Shown: piece by piece, positions 35,218 to 46,232 of the stretch
Layout of the letters: every line of letters starts with the position of its first letter
Numbering within the stretch: the stretch's first letter is position 1
Assembly: GCF_000373145.1 (NCBI RefSeq)
Contig: NZ_KB890624.1
Coordinates: forward strand, 200-64,199
From: Thermus oshimai DSM 12092
GTDB taxonomy: Bacteria > Deinococcota > Deinococci > Deinococcales > Thermaceae
Direction: 5' to 3'
Length of the DNA: 64,000 bases
Translations under genes and position numbers: made by a program
The notes under the pieces: generated by a model
What the model was told of the DNA's origin: nothing
Database searches by the model: none
The model's input: only the letters and a program-made list of their open reading frames with translations

Positions 35218-35886
35218 TCATTCGCGGATCCTCCCCTTGAGGGCCTGGGGGTCGGGGATCTCCACCCGCCGGCCCGCAAGCCGGATGAGCCCCTGGCGGT
35301 AGAGGCGGCCCAGGTTGCGGGAGACGGCCTCGGGGACGGTGCCGAGGAGGGCGGCGAGCTCGGGGTTGGTGGGCAGGCTGAACCCCTGCCCCTCGGCCTC
35401 GAGGCGGGCCAGGAGGTACTCGGAAAGCCGTTCCCCCACCTCGTGGAAGACCAGCCGGTCCAGGAGGTGGAGGAGCTGCCCCTGCCGCCGGGCCAGGTAG
35501 CGGAGGAGGGCCTTGGCCAGAGGGGGGCTTGCCTCCAGGAGGCCGAAGAAGACCTCCTTGGGGATGGCCAGGACCTGGCTTTCCTCCAGGGCCTCGGCGC
35601 TGGCGGGGTAGGTGGGGCGCTCCAGGAATAGGGCCACCTCCGCCAGGACCCGGTAGGGGCCCTCCAGGTGGAGCACCACCTGCTTCCGGCCCTCCGGGTC
35701 CAGCTTGTAGACCTTGATGAGGCCCTTTAGGACGGCGTAGAGGTGGGTCACAGGGTCGCCCTCCAGGAAGAGGGTTTCCCCTTTGGCTAGCGTCCTGAAA
35801 TGGGCCGCCCTCTCTAAGGCCTTAAGGCCCTCCGGGGGAAGCCCCCGGAAGAGGGGCACCTGGGCCAGAACGCCCTTGGGGTCCAT
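35218..35886 (-). CDS. dnrT: CRP/FNR-family regulator DnrT
   Basis: A 222-residue regulator: cyclic-nucleotide-binding-type domain (about 10-125), dimer helix (about 125-150) and winged helix ('TNPELAALLGTVPEAVSRNLGRLYRQGLIRL'). The recognition helix keeps E186, S189 and R190, the FNR pattern that reads TTGA half-sites. It has no cysteine at all, so it is not an Fe-S FNR; it may be a Dnr/Nnr-type NO sensor or an unliganded activator. In T. thermophilus DnrS and DnrT activate nitrate respiration genes. It follows dnrS by 5 nt. Confidence 0.88.
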   Translation of the reverse strand: MDPKGVLAQVPLFRGLPPEGLKALERAAHFRTLAKGETLFLEGDPVTHLYAVLKGLIKVYKLDPEGRKQVVLHLEGPYRVLAEVALFLERPTYPASAEALEESQVLAIPKEVFFGLLEASPPLAKALLRYLARRQGQLLHLLDRLVFHEVGERLSEYLLARLEAEGQGFSLPTNPELAALLGTVPEAVSRNLGRLYRQGLIRLAGRRVEIPDPQALKGRIRE

Positions 35887-35891
35887 ACCCT

Positions 35892-37685
35892 TTACCTTAA
35901 GGCCTCCAGGCGGGTCTGGGCCTCCTCAAAGAGGGGTTCCAGCTTGAGGGCGCGGGCGTAGGCCTCCCGGGCCACCTCCTTGTAGCCCAGGGCCTCGGCC
36001 ATCTCCCCCAGGCGGAGGAGGCCGTAAAGGGCCCGTTCCTGCAGGTAGGCCCGTTCCGCCTCCGCCCACTCCCCGTAGGGGTCGTCCCCGAAGAGGGGGC
36101 CCTTGTAGAGCTCCAGGGCTTCCCTAAGGGTTTTGAAGGCCGAAAGCCCCTCCTCCAGGTCCGCCCTGCGCATCAGGGCCTCAAAATGGGCGAAGTCCAG
36201 GTAGTGGGGCTCGGGCAGGTGGAGGCGGTAGTACTCCCCCTCCCGCTCCACGATCCCCGGCAGGGTCTTGCGCAGGTGGTAGACCGCGGTGTAGAGCTCC
36301 TGCTTTGCCCTTTCCGGGGGAAGGCCAGGGAAGAGGCTTTCCGCCAGCTCGTCAGCGAAGAGGGCCCGGTCCTTGTTGGCCAGGAGGAGCTTGAAAAGCC
36401 GCCAGGCGCTCCGCCTTCCGAAGTCCTCGGGCCTGAGCTCCCGCCCCTGGTAGAGGACGCGGAAGCCCCCCAGGGCGTGGACCTCGAGGCGGCTCTCCTT
36501 GGGCTTTTCGGGGAAGAGGAGGGGGGCGGCCAGGCGCTGGAGCCAAAGGGCGAAGGCCGCAGGCCCGGTGGGGGGCTTGGGGGGCCTGGCGTGGAAGAGG
36601 GTTTCCACCGCCACCACCTCCCCCCAGGCCCAAAGGGGCAGGCAGATCCGGGGCCGCCCCTCGGCCTCGGGGCAGTCGGGGAGGCCGTTTTTGAAGCCCA
36701 CCACCTCCCCCCGCCAGGCGGGGCAGTCCTTCATCGCGCACGGGGGCACCGGCCCCAGGCTCAAGGGGGGGCCCTCCTTGGGGACGAGCCGCACCCCCGT
36801 GGCCCCGCTCAGGCGGCGGACCCCCTCCAGAAGGGCCCTTACCCCCTCCGCGGGCACCCCCCGGTGGAGGAGGCGGGTGGCGGCCTTGAGCCCCTCCTCC
36901 CCCAGGCGGGTGAGGAGGGTGTAGAGGGTGCTGGCCAGGAGAGGGCCGATCCGCTCCAGGGCCTCCAGGACCTCCTCGTGGCGCACCCCGGGGTCGCGGG
37001 AGGCCAGGTTCAGGACCCCGATGAGGCCGTGGGGGAGCTCCAGGGGGTAGCAGATGTAGGTCTGGTAGCCCAGGGCCTTGACCTTCTGCCGGAGGTACCG
37101 GCTGTCCTCCCCTAGGGCGTGGGTGAAGAGGGGGGCGCGCTTCAGGGCCACGATCCCCGGGTAGCCCTCCCCCAGCTGGAACCAGGGCCTTTCCAGGAAA
37201 GCCTCCCGGTGGAGCCCCTCGTAGGCGGTGAGGATCAGGTGGTGCCCCTCGGGGTCGGAAAGGAAAAGCTCCGCCGCCTCCATGGAAAGGGCCTGCCGCA
37301 GGACCCCGAGGAAGACCTCGAGGTTCTTAGGGAACTCCTCGGGGTGCTTCAGGAGGTGCTGGGCCAGCCGCGAAAGCTCCAGGAGGAGGTCCGGAGGAGC
37401 CCCCTTTTCCGGGAAGAGCTCCACCAAAAACCCCTCCCCCTCCCGGTAGCCCTGGCACCGGAGGCGGCGGCCCTGCCGGACCAGGGGGGTGCTGGCCCGG
37501 TAGGCCCCCCGCCGGAGCTCCCGGAGCACCGGACAGCGGGGGCAGAGGGGCCGGCCGAAGGGGTCCTTGCCCTCCACCAGGAGGGCGCAGGGGACCTTCG
37601 TCCCTTCCAGGCCCAGGCTGGGGTCGGCCTGGAGGACCGTGGCCAGGCCACGGGCGTCCACTCGCAGGCGGGCTAAGGGCTCCAT
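35892..37685 (-). CDS. dnrS: DnrS: GAF sensor with SARP-type (wHTH-BTAD) output
   Basis: A 597-residue regulator. Residues ~1-90 hold four cysteines (C33, C48, C51, C77). A GAF domain spans ~115-270, a second sensor region ~285-400 has more cysteines ('VPPCAMKDCP', 'DCPEAEGRPRIC'), then a winged helix ('LGGFRVLYQGRELRPEDFGRRSAWRLFKLLLANKDRALFADELAESLFPG') and a BTAD/TPR-like end (~500-597). The output half has the layout of SARP activators. The cysteines may bind a metal or cluster. Divergent from narC with a shared GGAC/GTCC box; TAGGCT lies 8 nt before the ATG. Confidence 0.88.
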   Translation of the reverse strand: MEPLARLRVDARGLATVLQADPSLGLEGTKVPCALLVEGKDPFGRPLCPRCPVLRELRRGAYRASTPLVRQGRRLRCQGYREGEGFLVELFPEKGAPPDLLLELSRLAQHLLKHPEEFPKNLEVFLGVLRQALSMEAAELFLSDPEGHHLILTAYEGLHREAFLERPWFQLGEGYPGIVALKRAPLFTHALGEDSRYLRQKVKALGYQTYICYPLELPHGLIGVLNLASRDPGVRHEEVLEALERIGPLLASTLYTLLTRLGEEGLKAATRLLHRGVPAEGVRALLEGVRRLSGATGVRLVPKEGPPLSLGPVPPCAMKDCPAWRGEVVGFKNGLPDCPEAEGRPRICLPLWAWGEVVAVETLFHARPPKPPTGPAAFALWLQRLAAPLLFPEKPKESRLEVHALGGFRVLYQGRELRPEDFGRRSAWRLFKLLLANKDRALFADELAESLFPGLPPERAKQELYTAVYHLRKTLPGIVEREGEYYRLHLPEPHYLDFAHFEALMRRADLEEGLSAFKTLREALELYKGPLFGDDPYGEWAEAERAYLQERALYGLLRLGEMAEALGYKEVAREAYARALKLEPLFEEAQTRLEALR

Positions 37686-37711
37686 CTGCCCTCAGCCTAG
37701 GCCCTTCCGGT

Positions 37712-37725
37712 AGGACAGATGTCCC
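37712..37725. promoter_or_regulatory. GGAC/GTCC box between dnrS and narC
   Basis: AGGACAGATGTCCC. The centre is 19.5 nt from TAGGCT (37699-37694) of dnrS. On the nar side no good -10 was found at that spacing, so its role for narC is less clear. Confidence 0.65.
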
Positions 37726-37779
37726 AGCGCCCGCCAGCCTGCGCAAGGCCTCCCCCTCACCCTGAAGGCGGAGGTGAGG

Positions 37780-38562
37780 ATGAAGCGAGCCCTTATCGCC
37801 CTGGCCTTCCTCCTGGGTTTAGGCCTGGCCCAGGACGGGAAGGCGCTTTACGAAAGGCAGTGCGCCGCCTGTCACGGGCCCACGGGGCAGGGGGTCCCCG
37901 GGGCCATCCCGCCCCTGGCTGGGAACCCCCGGGTCCAGGACGAGGCCTACGTGGTCAAGGTGGTGCGGGAGGGGCTTTCCGGGCCCCTGGAGGTGAACGG
38001 GACGGCCTACAACGGGGTCATGCCCCCCATGCCCCAGGTCTCCGAAGGGGAGGCCCGGGCCATCGCCCAGTACCTGGCGGGCCTGGGGGGAGCCCCAAGG
38101 GAGGCCGCCCCCAAGCCCCAGCTGGCCGGGGACCCCGCCTTGGGCCGGGCCCTTTACCTGGGCCAGAAGGCCTTCCAAAACGGGGGTGCCCCCTGCCAGG
38201 CCTGCCACACCGTGGCCGGGGTGGGCTTTCTGGGTGGGGGGTCCATGGGGAAGGACCTCACGGACGCGGCCCAGCGCCTAGGGGGCGAGGCGGGCCTTAC
38301 CGCTCTTCTGCAAAACCCCGCCTTCCCGGTGATGCGGGCCGCCTACCAGGGCAAGCCCCTCACCGAGGCCGAGGCCAGCGCCCTGGCGGCCTTTTTGGTG
38401 CAGGTTTCTGAGGAGGCGCCCAGGCCTTCCTCCCTCTACCTGGGGCGGTTCCTGGTGGCCGGCCTGGTCCTCCTTGGGGTGCTCCTCCTCTACCAGGCCG
38501 CCCTGTGGCAGCTCCGCCCGCAAAGCCTTGCCGAGCGCATCCGCAAAGAGCTCAGGAGGTAG
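37780..38562 (+). CDS. narC: Diheme cytochrome c of the nitrate reductase operon
   Basis: A 260-residue periplasmic cytochrome c with signal peptide (about 1-17), two heme c sites (CAACH and CQACH), and a C-terminal membrane anchor (about residues 222-242). In Thermus thermophilus NarC is required for the membrane nitrate reductase and passes electrons in its complex. The ATG at 37780 follows GGAGGTG; a GTG 6 nt earlier is possible. First gene of narCGHJIK1K2; narG begins 2 nt after its stop. Confidence 0.92.
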   Translation: MKRALIALAFLLGLGLAQDGKALYERQCAACHGPTGQGVPGAIPPLAGNPRVQDEAYVVKVVREGLSGPLEVNGTAYNGVMPPMPQVSEGEARAIAQYLAGLGGAPREAAPKPQLAGDPALGRALYLGQKAFQNGGAPCQACHTVAGVGFLGGGSMGKDLTDAAQRLGGEAGLTALLQNPAFPVMRAAYQGKPLTEAEASALAAFLVQVSEEAPRPSSLYLGRFLVAGLVLLGVLLLYQAALWQLRPQSLAERIRKELRR

Positions 38563-38564
38563 AC

Positions 38565-41500
38565 ATGAAGGACTGGATCAAGGAGGTTGAAAGCCCGGCG
38601 GAACGGAAGTGGGAGGAGTTTTACCGCAACCGCTTCCAGCACGACAAGCGGGTGCGGACCACCCACGGGGTGAACTGCACCGGTTCCTGCTCCTGGGAGG
38701 TCTTCGTCAAGGACGGGGTGGTGACCTGGGAGCTCCAGGCCACGGACTACCCCAGCCTCGAGGCCGGCCTGCCCCCCTACGAGCCCCGGGGCTGCCAGCG
38801 GGGCATCAGCTTCAGCTGGTACCTCTACAGCCCCATCCGGGTGAAGTACCCCTACGCCAAGGGGGCCCTTTTGGACCTCTGGCGGGAGGCCAAGAAGGCC
38901 CACCCCGACCCCGTGGCCGCCTGGGAGTCCATCCAGAACGACCCCCACAAGCGCAAGCGCTACCAGAAGGCCCGGGGGAAGGGGGGCTTCCGCCGCGCCT
39001 CCTGGGAGGAGGTCCTGGAGCTCATCGCCGCGGCCGTGGTCTCCACCGTGCGCCGCTACGGTCCGGACCGGGTCATCGGCTTCTCGCCCATCCCCGCCAT
39101 GAGCCAGATCTCCTACGCCGCGGGGAGCCGCTTCCTCTCCCTCCTCGGGGGGGTCCCCATGAGCTTCTACGACTGGTACTGCGACCTCCCCAACGCCTCC
39201 CCTGAGATCTGGGGCGAGCAGACGGACGTCCACGAGTCCGCGGACTGGTACAACGCCCGCTTCATCGCGGTCATGGGCTCCAACCTCAACATGACCCGCA
39301 CCCCCGACACCCACTTCATCGCCGAGGTGCGGCACGCGGGGGCCAAGCTCACCGTCTTCAGCCCCGACTTCTCCCAGGTGTCCAAGTACGCGGACTGGTG
39401 GATCCCCATCCACCCCGGCCAGGACGGGGCCTTCTGGATGGCGGTGAACCACGTGATCCTCAAGGAGTACTACGCGGACCGGGAGGTGCCCTACTTCCGG
39501 GACTACCTGAAGCGCTACACCGACGCCCCCTTCCTGATCGAGATCCAGGAGGGCCGGCCGGGCCGCTACCTGCGGGCGGACCAGCTTGCGGCCTACGCCG
39601 AGGAGGAGAACGGGGCCTTCAAGCTCCTCATCTGGGACGAGGAGAAGGGCCCCAGGATGCCGGGCGGCACCTTGGGCTTCCGCTGGGCCAAGGAGAAGGG
39701 GAAGTGGAACCTGAAGCTGGAAGACCCCCGGACCGGCGAGCCCCTGAACCCCCGCCTCACCCTGCTGGGGGCCGAGGACGAGGTGCTTTTGGTGGAGTTT
39801 GACGACTTCGCGAGCGATCGGAAGCTGAAGCGGGGCGTGCCCGTGAAGTACGTCACCACCAAGGACGGCCGGCGGGTGGCGGTGGCCACGGTCTTTGACC
39901 TCCTCATGGCCCAGTTCGGCGTGGGCCGGGGCCTGCCCGGGGACTACCCCAAGGGCTACGAGGACGACCTGCCCTACACCCCCCTCTGGCAGGAGAAGTG
40001 GACCGGGATCCACCGGGATACCCTCCTCCGCTACGCCCGGGCCTGGGCGGAGAACGGGGCCAAGACGGGGGGCAAGAACCTCATCATCATCGGGGCGGGG
40101 ATCAACCACTGGTACCACAACAACCTCATGTACCGGGCGGGCATCGTGGCCCTCATGCTCACGGGAAGCGTGGGGGTGAACGGCGGGGGCCTGGCCCACT
40201 ACGTGGGGCAGGAGAAGCTGGCCAACCAGGCCTCCTGGGGGCCCATCGCCTTCGCCACGGACTGGGGCTACCCCCCGAGGCAGCAGAACACCCCCTCCTT
40301 CCACTACGTCCACTCCGACCAGTGGCGCTACGAGCGGGGCTTCTCCGCCTACGACAAGGCGGCGGAACCCCTTTCCGACCACACCATTGACCACCAGGTG
40401 CGGGCGGTGCGCAAGGGGTGGCTCCCCTTCTTCCCCCAGTTCAACAAAAGCCCCCTGGAGGTGGTGCGCGAGGCCGAGGCCAAGGGGGCCAAGACCGAGG
40501 CCGAGATCGTCCAGTACGTGGTGGAGGCCCTGAAGCGGGGCGAGCTCAGGTTCGCGGTGGAAGACCCCGACGCCCCCGAGAACTGGCCCAGGGTCTGGTT
40601 CATCTGGCGGGGGAACGCCATCGGCACCAGCGCCAAGGGGCACGAGTACTTCCTCAAGCACTACCTGGGCACCCACACCAACGCCATCGCCGAGGAGAAG
40701 GCCGAGGGGCACGTGCAGGAGGTGGTCTACCGCAAGCCCGCCCCCGAGGGGAAGCTGGACCTGGTGGTGGACCTCAACTTCCGCATGGACACCAGCGCCC
40801 TCTACTCCGACATCGTCCTGCCCGCCGCCACCTGGTACGAGAAGGACGACCTGAACACCACCGACCTGCACACCTTCATCAACCCCATGCAGGCCGCGGT
40901 GCCCCCCACCTGGGAGTCCAAGCCCGACTGGGAGATCTTCAAGGCCATCGTCAAGAAGGTCTCCGAGCTGGCCAGGGTCCACCTGCCCCACCCGGTGAAG
41001 GACCTGGTCATGATCCCCCTCCAGCACGACACCCCGGACGAGCTGGCCCAGCTCGAGGACCGGGACTGGAAGAAGGGCGAGGTGGAGCCCATCCCCGGCA
41101 AGACCATGCCCAAGTTCCGGGTGGTGGAGCGGGACTACACCAAGCTCTACGAGAAGTTCGTCACCTTGGGACCTGGGGTGGAGAAGAACGGGGTGGGCAT
41201 GCACGGCCTCACCATCCCCGCGGAGGACTTCTACCGGGAACTGGCGGAACGGCAGCCCCGGCTCTACGACGGGGAGAAGCGGCCGAGCCTCGAGGAGCCC
41301 CGCCAGGTGGCCGAGGCCATCCTCTTCCTGGACCCCGTGTCCAACGGGGAGCTGGCCTACCGGGCCTTCCTGGACGAGGAGAAGAAGACCGGGGTGCAGC
41401 TCACCGACCTGGCGGAGGGCAACCGCCACGTGCGCATCTCCTTCAAGGACCTGGTGGCCCAGCCCCGCCGCCAGCTCACCACCCCCACCTGGAGCGCCAT

Positions 41501-42155
41501 CATCAACCACGGCCGGGCCTACAGCCCCTACACCCTGAACGTGGAGCGCTTGATCCCCTGGCGCACCCTCACGGGCCGGCAGCACTTCTACCTGGACCAC
41601 CCCAACTACCTCCGCTTCGGGGAGCACCTGCCCACCTACAAGCCCCGGCCGGACGTGGCCATGCTCCAGGAAACGGAGCTCTCCCTCAAGGAGGCCCAGG
41701 GCAAGCTCATGAACTACATCACCCCCCACGGGAAGTGGTCCATCCACTCCACCTACTCCGAGAACCACCGCATGATGACCCTCTCCCGGGGCGGGTACCC
41801 CATCTGGCTCAACGACAAGGACGCGGCCGAGCTGGGCATCAAGGACAACGACTGGGTGGAGCTCTACAACGACAACGGGGTTTTCGTCCAGCGGGCCATC
41901 GTTTCCAGCCGCATCCCCCGGGGTACGGTCTTCGTCTACCACGCCACCGAGCGCACGGTGGGCATCCCCAAGAGTCCCTTGAGGGGCAAGCGGGCGGGGA
42001 TGAACAACTCCATCACCCGGGCCCGCCTGAAGCCCGTCCTCATGTCCGGCGGCTACGCCCAGTTCACCTACGCCTTCAACTACTGGGGCCCCGTGGGGGT
42101 GAACCGGGACACCTGGGTCTACGTGCGCAAGCTGGAGAAAGCCCCTGAGTGGTAA
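38565..42155 (+). CDS. narG: Respiratory nitrate reductase alpha subunit
   Basis: A 1196-residue bis-MGD molybdoenzyme reducing nitrate to nitrite. The FS0 cluster ligands are H34, C38, C42 and C77, and the Mo ligand is D221 in '[12 protein letters not shown]', at almost the same numbers as in E. coli NarG. The usual twin-arginine remnant of NarG N-termini is not evident. Ribosome site AGGAGGT. About 50 residues shorter than E. coli NarG, otherwise complete. Confidence 0.97.
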   Translation: MKDWIKEVESPAERKWEEFYRNRFQHDKRVRTTHGVNCTGSCSWEVFVKDGVVTWELQATDYPSLEAGLPPYEPRGCQRGISFSWYLYSPIRVKYPYAKGALLDLWREAKKAHPDPVAAWESIQNDPHKRKRYQKARGKGGFRRASWEEVLELIAAAVVSTVRRYGPDRVIGFSPIPAMSQISYAAGSRFLSLLGGVPMSFYDWYCDLPNASPEIWGEQTDVHESADWYNARFIAVMGSNLNMTRTPDTHFIAEVRHAGAKLTVFSPDFSQVSKYADWWIPIHPGQDGAFWMAVNHVILKEYYADREVPYFRDYLKRYTDAPFLIEIQEGRPGRYLRADQLAAYAEEENGAFKLLIWDEEKGPRMPGGTLGFRWAKEKGKWNLKLEDPRTGEPLNPRLTLLGAEDEVLLVEFDDFASDRKLKRGVPVKYVTTKDGRRVAVATVFDLLMAQFGVGRGLPGDYPKGYEDDLPYTPLWQEKWTGIHRDTLLRYARAWAENGAKTGGKNLIIIGAGINHWYHNNLMYRAGIVALMLTGSVGVNGGGLAHYVGQEKLANQASWGPIAFATDWGYPPRQQNTPSFHYVHSDQWRYERGFSAYDKAAEPLSDHTIDHQVRAVRKGWLPFFPQFNKSPLEVVREAEAKGAKTEAEIVQYVVEALKRGELRFAVEDPDAPENWPRVWFIWRGNAIGTSAKGHEYFLKHYLGTHTNAIAEEKAEGHVQEVVYRKPAPEGKLDLVVDLNFRMDTSALYSDIVLPAATWYEKDDLNTTDLHTFINPMQAAVPPTWESKPDWEIFKAIVKKVSELARVHLPHPVKDLVMIPLQHDTPDELAQLEDRDWKKGEVEPIPGKTMPKFRVVERDYTKLYEKFVTLGPGVEKNGVGMHGLTIPAEDFYRELAERQPRLYDGEKRPSLEEPRQVAEAILFLDPVSNGELAYRAFLDEEKKTGVQLTDLAEGNRHVRISFKDLVAQPRRQLTTPTWSAIINHGRAYSPYTLNVERLIPWRTLTGRQHFYLDHPNYLRFGEHLPTYKPRPDVAMLQETELSLKEAQGKLMNYITPHGKWSIHSTYSENHRMMTLSRGGYPIWLNDKDAAELGIKDNDWVELYNDNGVFVQRAIVSSRIPRGTVFVYHATERTVGIPKSPLRGKRAGMNNSITRARLKPVLMSGGYAQFTYAFNYWGPVGVNRDTWVYVRKLEKAPEW

Positions 42156-42167
42156 GGAGGGATGCCC

Positions 42168-43703
42168 ATGAAGGTTAGAGCCCACATGTCCATGCTCTTC
42201 CACCTGGACAAGTGCATCGGCTGCCACACGTGCTCCATCGCCTGCAAGAACCTCTGGACGGACCGCAAGGGCGCGGAGTACATGTGGTGGAACAACGTGG
42301 AAACCCGCCCCGGGACGGGCTACCCCACGGGCTGGGAGGACCAGGGCCGCTTCCAGGGGGGGTGGGTCTACCAGGACGGCCGCCTGGACCTGCGCCTCCA
42401 CAGCCGCGCCCAGGCCCTCACCCGCCTCTTCTTCAACCCCGCCCTGCCCAGCCTGGACGACTACTACGAGCCCTTCACCTTCCGCTACAGCGACCTCTTC
42501 ACCAGCCCGGAAGGGGACGACCAGCCCACGGCCATCCCCGTGTCCATGGTCACCGGGGAGCCCATGACCCCCGAGGCCGGCCCCAACTGGGACGACGACC
42601 TCTCGGGAAGCCCCCTCTACGCCAAGAACGACCCCAACCTGGAGGGCCTGGACCCCGAGGTGCGGGCCCAGCTGGAGGAGACCCTGGGGGTGGTCTTCCA
42701 GTACCTGCCCCGGATCTGCAACCACTGCCTGAACCCCGCCTGCGTGGCCGCCTGCCCCAGTGGGGCCATCTACAAGCGGGCGGAGGACGGGGTGGTCCTG
42801 GTCAACGAGAACAAGTGCAAGGCCTGGCGGATGTGCGTGGCCGCCTGCCCCTACAAGAAGGTCTACTACAACTGGGCCACGGGGAAGAGCGAGAAGTGCA
42901 TCCTCTGCTTCCCCCGCCTCGAGACCGGCCAGGCCCCCGCCTGCGCCCACTCCTGCGTGGGCCGCATCCGCTACATGGGGGTCCTCCTCTACGACGCGGA
43001 CCGCATCCCCGAGGCGGCCATGGTGCCGGACGAGGAGCTGGTGGAGGCCCAGCTTTCCGCCATCCTGGACCCCTTTGACCCCGAGGTCATCGCCGCCGCC
43101 AAGGCCGAGGGGCTGGACGAGGGCTGGATCAAGGCCGCCCAGAACTCCCCCATCTACAAGTTCGTCAAGGTCTGGCGCCTGGCCCTGCCCCTCCACCCCG
43201 AGTACCGCACCCTGGCCATGATGTTCTACGTCCCGCCCCTCTCCCCCGTGGTGGCCACCCTGGAGAAGGCCTTGAGGACCCCCCGCCCGGACGGGGCCCT
43301 GGTGCGGCTGGACCTGCCCGAGACCGACCTGGACTTCGAGGTCTTCGCCGACCTGGAGAAGGCCCGCCTGCCCATCCGCTACCTGGCCAACCTCTTCGCC
43401 GCGGGGAACGAGGCCCTCATCCTGCCCGTCCTCAAGAAGATGCTGGCGGTGCGCATCCTGAAGCGCCAGGAGAGCCTCGAGGGCCGGGTGACGGAGCGGG
43501 CCCTGAAGGTCTTGGAGGAGGCCGGCCTCACCCTGGAGGAGGCCGAGGCCATCTACCGCCTCACCACCCTGCCCACGGTGGAGGAGCGCTTCGTCCTCCC
43601 GCCCTACCACCGGGAGATGGCCGCGGAGGTCTGGAACGACCCCCTGGCCCACAAGGGCGAGGTGGGCTTCGGCTACCTCCAGCCGCCCCAGAGGGGGGAG
43701 TAG
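42168..43703 (+). CDS. narH: Respiratory nitrate reductase beta subunit
   Basis: A 511-residue ferredoxin-like electron-transfer subunit with four Cys groups: CIGCHTCSIAC, CNHCLNPACVAAC, CKAWRMCVAAC and CILC...CAHSC. Trp in the third group (CKAW) marks the 3Fe-4S cluster, as in E. coli. I chose the second ATG (MKVRAHMSM) because AGGAGG is 7 nt upstream of it and too close to the first. It links NarI heme b to NarG. Confidence 0.96.
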   Translation: MKVRAHMSMLFHLDKCIGCHTCSIACKNLWTDRKGAEYMWWNNVETRPGTGYPTGWEDQGRFQGGWVYQDGRLDLRLHSRAQALTRLFFNPALPSLDDYYEPFTFRYSDLFTSPEGDDQPTAIPVSMVTGEPMTPEAGPNWDDDLSGSPLYAKNDPNLEGLDPEVRAQLEETLGVVFQYLPRICNHCLNPACVAACPSGAIYKRAEDGVVLVNENKCKAWRMCVAACPYKKVYYNWATGKSEKCILCFPRLETGQAPACAHSCVGRIRYMGVLLYDADRIPEAAMVPDEELVEAQLSAILDPFDPEVIAAAKAEGLDEGWIKAAQNSPIYKFVKVWRLALPLHPEYRTLAMMFYVPPLSPVVATLEKALRTPRPDGALVRLDLPETDLDFEVFADLEKARLPIRYLANLFAAGNEALILPVLKKMLAVRILKRQESLEGRVTERALKVLEEAGLTLEEAEAIYRLTTLPTVEERFVLPPYHREMAAEVWNDPLAHKGEVGFGYLQPPQRGE

Positions 43704-43712
43704 GAGGGGGGT

Positions 43713-44216
43713 ATGGACAAGCTCTTGGAAGCCCTGGCCCTGGCCCTGGACTACCCCATCCCGGGCCGCCTGGAAACCCTCTGGCGGCTTTGGATAGAGT
43801 GCCCCCGGGGCCAGCCCAAAAAGAAGCTGGAACAGTTCCTTAAAGAGGTGGAAAAGCTTTCCCTTGGGGAGTGGGAGGAGCTCTACACCCGCACCCTGGA
43901 CCTCACCCCCACCACCGCCCCCTATGTGGGGTTCGCGGTCTACGGGGAGAGCTACCAACGGGGCGAGCTCCTCGCCGCCTTGGTCCGGGCCTTCGCGGAG
44001 GAGGGGGTGGACCCGGGGAGCGAGCTGCCCGACCACCTGGCCAACGTCCTCCGCTACCTGGCCCGGGCCAAGCGCCCCCTCCCTGAGCTCCTGGAGATCC
44101 TCCCCAAGGCCCTTGCGGAGATGCACAAGACCCTGAAGACCCTGGACGCCACAAGCCCCTACCTCCTCCTCCTGGAAGCGGCGGGCGAGGCGGTTTCGGG
44201 GCTGGTTAGGAGGTGA
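43713..44216 (+). CDS. narJ: Nitrate reductase assembly chaperone NarJ
   Basis: A 167-residue cytoplasmic helical protein of the TorD/NarJ family ('ALALDYPIPGRLETLWRLW', 'LYTRTLDLTPTTAPYVGFAVYGESYQRGELLAALV'), the dedicated chaperone for cofactor insertion and membrane docking of NarGH. It is shorter than the 236-residue E. coli protein. It lies between narH and narI as usual. Confidence 0.92.
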   Translation: MDKLLEALALALDYPIPGRLETLWRLWIECPRGQPKKKLEQFLKEVEKLSLGEWEELYTRTLDLTPTTAPYVGFAVYGESYQRGELLAALVRAFAEEGVDPGSELPDHLANVLRYLARAKRPLPELLEILPKALAEMHKTLKTLDATSPYLLLLEAAGEAVSGLVRR

Positions 44217-44219
44217 AGG

Positions 44220-44897
44220 ATGAACTGGAACCTGGCCCTTTTCGCCTACTTCCCCTACGTGGCCCTGGCCTTGGCGGTGGCGGTCACCGCCTACCGCATG
44301 GTCTACCGGCCCTTCTCGGTTTCGGCCCAGTCCAGCCAGCTTCTGGAGCAGAAGCGCCTCTTCTTCGGCTCCGTGGCCATGCACTGGGGCCTGGTCATCG
44401 TGCTCCTGGGCCATCTTTTGGCCCTCCTCCTTCCCAAGGGGCTCCTCCTTTGGAATAGCGTCCCCCTAAGGCTCTACCTTTTGGAGATCACCGGGCTCGG
44501 CCTCGGGCTTTGGGCCCTCCTTGGGGTCTACATCCTCTTCGCCCGGCGCCTCTCCGTGGCCCGGGTGCGGGCGGCCTCCACCCCCATGGACTACCTCGTC
44601 CTGGTCCTCCTCTTCGTTTCCATCCTTAGCGGGGTGCTCACCGCCCTCCTTTACCGCTACGGGAGCTACTGGTTCCCCGCGGTCATGACCCCCTACCTCT
44701 GGTCCGTCCTCACCTTTAACCCGAGGCCTGAGCTCCTCCAGGACCTCCCCTTCTGGACCAAGCTCCACGTCTTCAACTTCTGGCTCCTTTTGGCCCTCTT
44801 CCCCTTCTCCCGGCTGATCCACATCGTCACCGTGCCCCTGGGCTATCTCCTCAGGCCCTGGCAGATCGTCATCTGGGTGCGCAAGCTGGCGAGGTGA
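44220..44897 (+). CDS. narI: Nitrate reductase gamma subunit (cytochrome b)
   Basis: A 225-residue membrane cytochrome b with five helices. Two heme ligand pairs are H55/H65 and H183/H201. It takes electrons from menaquinol, and in Thermus also works with NarC, passing them to NarH. It starts 3 nt after narJ. Confidence 0.95.
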   Translation: MNWNLALFAYFPYVALALAVAVTAYRMVYRPFSVSAQSSQLLEQKRLFFGSVAMHWGLVIVLLGHLLALLLPKGLLLWNSVPLRLYLLEITGLGLGLWALLGVYILFARRLSVARVRAASTPMDYLVLVLLFVSILSGVLTALLYRYGSYWFPAVMTPYLWSVLTFNPRPELLQDLPFWTKLHVFNFWLLLALFPFSRLIHIVTVPLGYLLRPWQIVIWVRKLAR

Positions 44898-44900
44898 ACC

Positions 44901-46225
<1,325 letters not shown>

Positions 46226-46232
<7 letters not shown>

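Noticed and set aside
37712-37725. GGAC/GTCC box as an ordinary transcription terminator stem
   Set aside because: The arms are only 6 bp, no U-tract follows, and copies occur at fixed distance before -10 boxes, not after genes.
38490-44414. A 1974-codon open frame antisense to narC-narI
   Set aside because: It mirrors the codon structure of the high-GC nar genes, shows no domain and is rich in Gly, Val, His and Leu repeats typical of such shadows.
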